A model generated the notes under the pieces. It searched no databases and was not told where the DNA came from. It worked only from the letters and a program-made list of their open reading frames with translations. The translations under genes and the position numbers were made by a program. 64,000 bases of DNA, taken from positions 496,001 through 560,000 of the forward strand of contig NZ_CM001776.1 in the NCBI RefSeq assembly GCF_000332275.1, given 5' to 3'. How positions within the stretch are numbered: position 1 is the stretch's first letter; each line of letters starts with the position of its first letter. This document shows, piece by piece, positions 59,726 to 64,000 of the stretch. This DNA comes from Synechococcus sp. PCC 7336. Its GTDB lineage: Bacteria; Cyanobacteriota; Cyanobacteriia; Thermostichales; PCC-7336.

Positions 59726-59779
59726 GCGCGCGGGTCTACACACTAATCAATTGCCCCCAGTGCCTTCAGCGCCGACCTT

Positions 59780-60440
59780 TGTGCTGCACTCAAGCTCGTC
59801 ACCTGCGCAATCTCCATCCCCTCGTAGGGTCGCTCGGTAGGGGATCTCGGGCGATCGCCAGCCAGTACATCACTCTTTTTTCCAGAGGCGAGAGGCGATG
59901 GAAGCATTGGTCTAGCAGTTGGCGAATGCTGTTGACCAGGGTAATATCTCGGGCGAGAAATGCGCCGATGTCGCCCTCGAACAGATCTCGGATAGTGGTG
60001 GCGACAATCTTGAGGGCGAGAGGGTTGTCGCCGTAGCGATCGCAGAGCTCGTGCAACTGCAGCGATCGATGGGCCTATCAGACTCGCAGCAGTTGCTGGG
60101 AGGCTTTGCTGCAGCGACCCACGTCAGTTCGACAAGTGTCTGGCCCCCATCCCCTAGCCCCTTCCCCCAATTCTGATGCTGCTGGCGAAATTCATATTCC
60201 GAAACATTGGCCATTTGTCTAGATGCCTGTGGCCCCCTTCCCCTAACCCCTAACCCCAACTTTGGGGGCAGGGGAACAAGGCCCCGTAAGGATTTTCGGC
60301 TGTTTCTCCCCTCTCCCAAACTTGGGAGAGGGGCCGGGGGTGAGGGCCATGCAGAGTCATCGAACTCAGGTCGACCCACCTGAAGGGATTGCACCGCCCG
60401 TGCGACCCCTTCGCAAGCGGGCAATTTGAGCGGGTTTTTC
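59780..60440 (-). pseudogene. NB-ARC/STAND ATPase remnant interrupted by a MITE
   Basis: On the minus strand, 59799-60056 encodes LHELCDRYGDNPLALKIVAT and LLDQCFHRLSPLEKRVMYWL, the typical end of an NB-ARC domain in cyanobacterial WD40 proteins. The preceding part survives only as a scrap near 60424 (SREKPAQIA) in another frame, with a family 2 MITE between. Walker motifs and the repeat domain are missing, so it is dead. Confidence 0.7.
60122..60372. mobile_element. MITE, dispersed repeat family 2, copy 2
   Basis: The left end GTCAGTTCGACAAGTGTCTG (60123-60142) matches the end of copy 1 at 52328, and the right end (60352-60372) is a diverged inverse. The interior contains the shared GGCTGTTTCTCCCCTCTCCC hairpin and an extra GC-rich segment. 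It sits inside the NB-ARC pseudogene. Confidence 0.65.
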
Positions 60441-60471
60441 GCGACTGGTGACGATCGGAACTGCCTCGACC

Positions 60472-61017
60472 CTATGGCTCCAGATCGGTGCCAGCCTCAG
60501 CATTGCCGGTATTGGCGTCACTCACAATTTCTACTAATTCAACGGCAAAGGTTAAATCTTGACCGGCGAGAGGGTGATTGGCATCCAGCGTAATAGACTC
60601 GTCGGCAATCTCCAGTACCTTAGCGGGAATGGGAATGCCGCCCGGACCGTTCAGATAGACGGTCGAATCCACCTCGGGAACTTCGACCTCATCCTCATTG
60701 AGAGGGAGAGTGAGGATCAATTCGGATTGACGGTCTCCGTATCCCTCTGCGGCAGGCACCGTAAATTCTGCGGATTCTCCCACGTGCAATCCGCTGACGC
60801 CACTATCAAATCCCGGCACCACTTCGCCAGCCCCCAAGGTGAATTCCAACGGATCGCGGCCCTCAGATGAGTCTGCAATAGTCCCGTCGGCAAGAGTGAG
60901 GGTATATTCCACCCGCACCAGATCTCCCGATTGGGCCACCGTTTTAGGCAGAATAGACTGGCAGCCTGCCAGTAAGACAAACAAGAGAGCTGAAAGAAAC
61001 AGGCCAAAACGACGCAT
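60472..61017 (-). CDS. lipoprotein FKBP-type peptidyl-prolyl isomerase (SlyD-like)
   Basis: This 181-residue protein has a lipoprotein signal with the lipobox LLAGC near residue 15-19. The FKBP domain follows: LVRVEYTLTLADGTIADSSE, LEFTLGAGEVVPGFDSGVSG and HVGESAEFTVPAAEGYGDR, then the insert-in-flap segment of SlyD-type isomerases and LDANHPLAGQDLTFAVELVE. It would catalyse proline isomerisation at the outer face of the membrane. Confidence 0.93.
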   Translation of the reverse strand: MRRFGLFLSALLFVLLAGCQSILPKTVAQSGDLVRVEYTLTLADGTIADSSEGRDPLEFTLGAGEVVPGFDSGVSGLHVGESAEFTVPAAEGYGDRQSELILTLPLNEDEVEVPEVDSTVYLNGPGGIPIPAKVLEIADESITLDANHPLAGQDLTFAVELVEIVSDANTGNAEAGTDLEP

Positions 61018-61116
61018 TGCAATCCTCGCTAGGTGCAGAGATACTGTCTTATCCTAGGCTCTCTACGAACTTCGCGCAGGGTTGGAAGTAAACCCAACCC
61101 TTCGAGCAACTTCCCC

Positions 61117-61407
61117 TTAAGCCAAATGCATCGCCAACACCGCAGGCGTCGCTTTGCGAATGCGGCACGCAATCGTCTCGTGCCCTAACTTCGTGCAGGC
61201 TTCGTAGCGGTGGCAGCCCGAAAAGCCATAATATTGGCCCTCCACTTCCAGAATGTCGATGGGCTCTTGCAGGCCAATCTCGCGTATGGACTCCATCAGA
61301 GCCCGCACTTTTGATTGGTCGTTTTCGCGATGAAAAGGCCGCCGGATTTGGGCGATGGGAATGTCTTGAATGCGGGCCACAATCGATGCCTCCTGATGGA
61401 ATGCCAA
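61117..61407 (-). CDS. srx: sulfiredoxin
   Basis: Sulfiredoxin reduces over-oxidised (sulfinic) 2-Cys peroxiredoxins with ATP. The 96-residue protein has the ParB-like fold, IPIAQIRRPFHRENDQSKVR, and the active-site cysteine in FSGCHRYEA. A dyad overlaps its likely promoter. Confidence 0.95.
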   Translation of the reverse strand: MAFHQEASIVARIQDIPIAQIRRPFHRENDQSKVRALMESIREIGLQEPIDILEVEGQYYGFSGCHRYEACTKLGHETIACRIRKATPAVLAMHLA

Positions 61408-61432
61408 ATAATGGAAATCAACAATTGCCCGC

Positions 61433-61460
61433 AGTATAACTCATACTCGTTATGAGTATG
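61433..61460 (-). promoter_or_regulatory. srx promoter with overlapping operator-like dyad
   Basis: On the minus strand TATACT (61433-61438) is a good -10 box 26 bases upstream of the srx start codon. The dyad CATACTC-GTTAT-GAGTATG (61442-61460), a perfect 7-5-7 repeat, fills the -35 side. A repressor bound there would block the promoter. No TTGACA-like -35 box is seen. Confidence 0.6.
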
Positions 61461-61472
61461 GAAAATATCCCA

Positions 61473-62072
61473 TCAATCCATTTTTTCGCCGCTGAGGAGA
61501 AACATCGGCTCGAGGGGCACGAGTTTTTGGCTCAGCCCCTTGGTTTCCAATCGGTTAATCGCCGATTGAATGACTTCAATCTGGCGTGCCCGAACTTGTG
61601 CAAATCCTTCTGAAACTGCGTAGAGGGTTTCTAGCGAGGAGGCCACCGCTACCAATCGCCCGCCCCGATTGAGATCCCCCCAACAGTCTGCCAAGAGCTG
61701 ACCGATCGCCTTTCCCCCTTCCAAACAAATGCGATCGGGGGGAGTGGAAATCTCAGCCAAGCATTCAGGGGCGTTGCCCTGCACGATCTCCACGTTGGTG
61801 ACGCCAAACTTGCCGCAATTGCGCCGAATTAAGTCCACCACATCTTCGTCCCGCTCGATCGCCACAATCTGCAAGTCCGGGCACAATAGCCCCGCCTCCA
61901 CCGCGATCGTTCCTGTGCCCGCGCCGATATCCCACAAACAGCCTCTGGGAGGCAGCCGCAGTTGACTGAGAAATAATACGCGCACTTCTCGCGGCGTGAG
62001 GGGGATGCCGGGGATGCGCTCGAATTCGCGATCGGGAATTCCGGGGGTGCGATAGGGCCAAGAGATCGGCAT
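61473..62072 (-). CDS. cbiT: cobalt-precorrin methyltransferase subunit CbiT
   Basis: CbiT is the C15-methylating, decarboxylating enzyme of cobalamin synthesis. The 199-residue class I methyltransferase has GIPDREFERIPGIPLTPREV at the N-terminus, the SAM loop LWDIGAGTGTIAVE and IVAIERDEDVVDLIRRN. It is the stand-alone CbiT form, not fused to CbiE. Confidence 0.93.
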   Translation of the reverse strand: MPISWPYRTPGIPDREFERIPGIPLTPREVRVLFLSQLRLPPRGCLWDIGAGTGTIAVEAGLLCPDLQIVAIERDEDVVDLIRRNCGKFGVTNVEIVQGNAPECLAEISTPPDRICLEGGKAIGQLLADCWGDLNRGGRLVAVASSLETLYAVSEGFAQVRARQIEVIQSAINRLETKGLSQKLVPLEPMFLLSGEKMD

Positions 62073-62124
62073 AGCAATGGGGTTAGCGCAGAACTGTATA
62101 CCGAATTCTGACTTGAATTCGGTT

Positions 62125-62880
62125 CTAAAGCTCCCACAGGTCGGTAATTTCCCTCAAGCTGACAAACTTGCCCCCTCCCAAAATCAGGTGATCGTGCAGG
62201 GGAATGTCTAGGAACTGACTAGCTTGCAATAGCTGCTGCGTGAGTTGCCGATCTTCAGGGCTGGGCTCGAGCATACCCGAAGGATGGTTGTGGGCCACTA
62301 AAATGCTGCTGGCTCCCTGGCGGATCGCGGCTTTGAAGGTTTCGCGCGGGTGGGATAGAGTTTCAGTCGCAGTCCCTTTCGTCGCAATGTATTGGCCGAG
62401 TGGGCGGTTTTTGACATCCAGTAACAGAACGCCAAAATGTTCTTGCTCCGCCCACATCAGCTCGGCACTAAAGATTGAAGCAGCGATCGCCGGAGAATCG
62501 ATCGTGGTGCGATCGCTCGGTCGCGATAAAAACACCCGCCGCCCCAACTCAATTGCCGCCAGAATCGTCGCAGCTTTGGCAGGGCCGATGCCATCCACCT
62601 GAGTCAGCTCCCCCGCTTCCACCTCCCGCAGGCGGCTGAGGGGATCGGCATCGTGATGGCTGAGGTGGGCCAGCAGCAGTTGTCCCAAACCGACTGCTGA
62701 CAACTTGCCTGCCCCCTGACCGGTATTGAGCAATAGGGCCAGCAATTCGGCACTGGAAAGATGGCGGGGGCCGTGGGCCAGCAAGCGCTCGCGCGGGCGA
62801 TCGCCTGCGGGAATGTCGGCCATTCTGAGGGAATAGAGGGAGGGAGAGGTATCGGAGGGTGTGAGGGGGGATTGGGTCAC
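62125..62880 (-). CDS. radC: RadC-family JAB-domain protein
   Basis: This 251-residue UPF0758 protein has an N-terminal helix-hairpin-helix region ([19 protein letters not shown]) and a C-terminal JAB/MPN metalloprotease-like domain. The JAMM residues are in [13 protein letters not shown] and [16 protein letters not shown]. Its assignment to DNA repair is historical and unproven. It is co-directional with cbiT. Confidence 0.95.
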   Translation of the reverse strand: MTQSPLTPSDTSPSLYSLRMADIPAGDRPRERLLAHGPRHLSSAELLALLLNTGQGAGKLSAVGLGQLLLAHLSHHDADPLSRLREVEAGELTQVDGIGPAKAATILAAIELGRRVFLSRPSDRTTIDSPAIAASIFSAELMWAEQEHFGVLLLDVKNRPLGQYIATKGTATETLSHPRETFKAAIRQGASSILVAHNHPSGMLEPSPEDRQLTQQLLQASQFLDIPLHDHLILGGGKFVSLREITDLWEL

Positions 62881-62883
62881 GCG

Positions 62884-63429
62884 CTAGTTTACGACCAGAG
62901 ACTTACCTACCTCGTAGAATGCCCTGTTCAGGGTTTGCCAGCGACTTTCGGACGTGGAGGCGGTTAAGGTGTAGAGCTTGTTGTGGGCGATCGCAACTGT
63001 CACGACATCGTGGCGGGGCTGGCCGTTGGCATTCACCGCATATTCGAGAATGTAATAGACCCTGCCATCCCGTTCGAGGCTGCCGCCGTTGAGCAGGGTG
63101 GCTTCTCGATCGGAGCCTGCGGGGGCTAGGAGATTGGTGGCAACCCGTCGACCCACTGCTTCAATCGAGCCCAAATCTTCGATGCGCTCGGCTTTGTCAT
63201 AATCGGCAACGGTCAAGCTCACCAGCTCGTCATCGTAGACCAAATCCCGAAATAGCAACGTCCTGCCCGCATCGTTACGAAGTCCCTGCACCTGCATCAT
63301 GCCGTTGGGATATCCAAACGAAAATAAACCCGAGCGATCTGAAAACGTTTGCAAGGCCACGGCATTCGAACAACCCGTCAGCAGGATAACCACAGTTGCT
63401 AAAAATCCGGCGATCGCCCGTCGAAACAT
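62884..63429 (-). CDS. PsbP-family lipoprotein (CyanoP-like)
   Basis: This 181-residue lipoprotein has a lipobox LLTGC near residue 16-20, followed by the PsbP fold (FSDRSGLFSFGYPNGMMQVQ, LVYDDELVSLTVADYDKAE, YYILEYAVNANGQPRHDVV). CyanoP assists early photosystem II assembly. Its stop lies just upstream of radC, with three bases between, so the two may be co-transcribed. Confidence 0.92.
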   Translation of the reverse strand: MFRRAIAGFLATVVILLTGCSNAVALQTFSDRSGLFSFGYPNGMMQVQGLRNDAGRTLLFRDLVYDDELVSLTVADYDKAERIEDLGSIEAVGRRVATNLLAPAGSDREATLLNGGSLERDGRVYYILEYAVNANGQPRHDVVTVAIAHNKLYTLTASTSESRWQTLNRAFYEVGKSLVVN

Positions 63430-63623
63430 ATTTCCACCCAGCCCCGAGGGCTTGAAATGAACGTTGAAGTTAACTGTTTGAACTTAACTTATTGTTGCAT
63501 TCTGCGGTTCTATCTGACAGACACGGAGCCAGACAGGAAAAATTGGGCGGGCTTGCCGACTCAATTCCGAACCATTGCAGTGGGGCGCGCGGAGAAGGAG
63601 TGCCGATTGAGAGGGGCTTCGGA

Positions 63624-64000
63624 CTAGCGAGAGCTGCGGATGTGGCGATCGCACTTGAGATCGATCACGTCGGAAAGTTGGCGCAAGCGAGCGATCGTGT
63701 GCTTGAGTTGGTCTTTGTGGGCCACATCGATCGAGAGGCGAATGATAGCCGGTTTGCCAGGGGTGGTTTTGACTTTGGCATTGCTGACGTTGATCTGACT
63801 GTCGGACAGGCGGGCCAGGATATCTTTGAGCACGCCCACCCGATCGATCGCTTCCACTTGCAGCTCTACGGGATAAGTGGGGGCGCGGTTGGGAAAATTG
63901 GATTCGTTCCAACTGACGGGCAAGAGGCGATCGCTATTGGTTTCAGCCACTGCAATCAGGTTGGAACAGTCCTGTCGATGAATGGCAATCCCGCGCCCAG
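63624..64000 (-). CDS. RelA/SpoT (p)ppGpp synthetase/hydrolase, C-terminal part
   Basis: The frame is open to the right window edge, so this is the 3' end only. It encodes the RIS motif GRGIAIHRQDCSNLI and a C-terminal ACT domain (YPVELQVEAIDRVGVLKDIL, INVSNAKVKTTPGKPAIIRL, LRQLSDVIDLKCDR). This is the regulatory tail of long Rel proteins. The catalytic domains lie outside the window. A GTG at 63950 could be mistaken for the start of a small ACT protein. Confidence 0.9.
   Translation of the reverse strand, partial: GRGIAIHRQDCSNLIAVAETNSDRLLPVSWNESNFPNRAPTYPVELQVEAIDRVGVLKDILARLSDSQINVSNAKVKTTPGKPAIIRLSIDVAHKDQLKHTIARLRQLSDVIDLKCDRHIRSSR

Noticed and set aside
63484-63912. 142-codon minus-strand frame overlapping the relA/spoT end
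   Set aside because: It is out of frame with the ACT domain and is low-complexity Arg/Ser/Pro sequence.
1-64000. Frequent GCGATCGC repeats as a CRISPR or regulatory array
   Set aside because: They are HIP1 octamers scattered at irregular intervals in and between genes, normal for many cyanobacteria. No regularly spaced direct repeats with unique spacers were found.

Overview
The window is cyanobacterial chromosome. The octamer GCGATCGC (HIP1) and its shorter forms occur throughout, inside and outside genes. The gene content includes BtpA, a CRR6-type NdhI maturation factor, a CCB-type cytochrome b6f assembly factor, a PsbP-like lipoprotein, a TPM/Psb32-like protein, a BicA-type SulP transporter, and DUF2808, DUF3181, DUF3285 and DUF6887/6888 proteins. 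Gene order is not conserved enough to name a species from the sequence alone.

Bases 1 to about 12,200 are an accessory island made of fragments. It holds a Sel1-repeat gene, a DUF6888/DUF6887 pair, an intact ISL3-type insertion sequence, a headless tyrosine recombinase, and a polymorphic-toxin locus. The toxin locus has three C-terminal toxin tips, each followed within a few bases by a small AT-rich gene that is probably its immunity gene. The tips are (1) an orphan methyltransferase-like tip, (2) a 5'-truncated Rhs/YD-repeat protein with an ADP-ribosyltransferase-like tip, and (3) a second displaced tip that looks like a PD-(D/E)XK nuclease. Tips 2 and 3 share an almost identical 333-bp linker, with an ISKra4 transposase remnant between the copies. 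The immunity candidate of tip 2 resembles domain II of elongation factor Tu. The island ends in a small ISL3-related MITE that has cut an IS1595-like transposase remnant.

Bases 12.2 to 38.7 kb are mostly ordinary chromosome: miaB, an AMIN/Amidase_3 cell-wall amidase, a LysM/M23 endopeptidase, xth, three Uma2-family genes, a hicBA toxin-antitoxin pair, a pseudokinase fused through a membrane helix to a PstS-like binding domain, a CHASE2 hybrid histidine kinase, nurA, lipA, bicA, gnd and a Fur-family regulator.

Bases 38.8 to 41.1 kb look like a short array of integron-type cassettes without an integrase. Two attC-like sites flank a VapBC-type pair. A second gene of unknown function, cut at its 5' end by an ISL3 fragment, precedes the other site. 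A 26-bp perfect palindrome abuts the array.

Bases 41.1 to 64 kb are housekeeping and photosynthesis-assembly genes: folK, a btpA/crr6/ccb cluster, hslO, ilvD, a UvrD-like helicase, an HtrA protease, a small heat-shock protein, an IscA-type carrier, mreBCD, a lipoprotein FKBP, sulfiredoxin, cbiT, radC, a PsbP homologue and the 3' end of relA/spoT. Orphan antitoxin-like genes, another Uma2 gene, two families of short dispersed repeats and an NB-ARC pseudogene are scattered among them.
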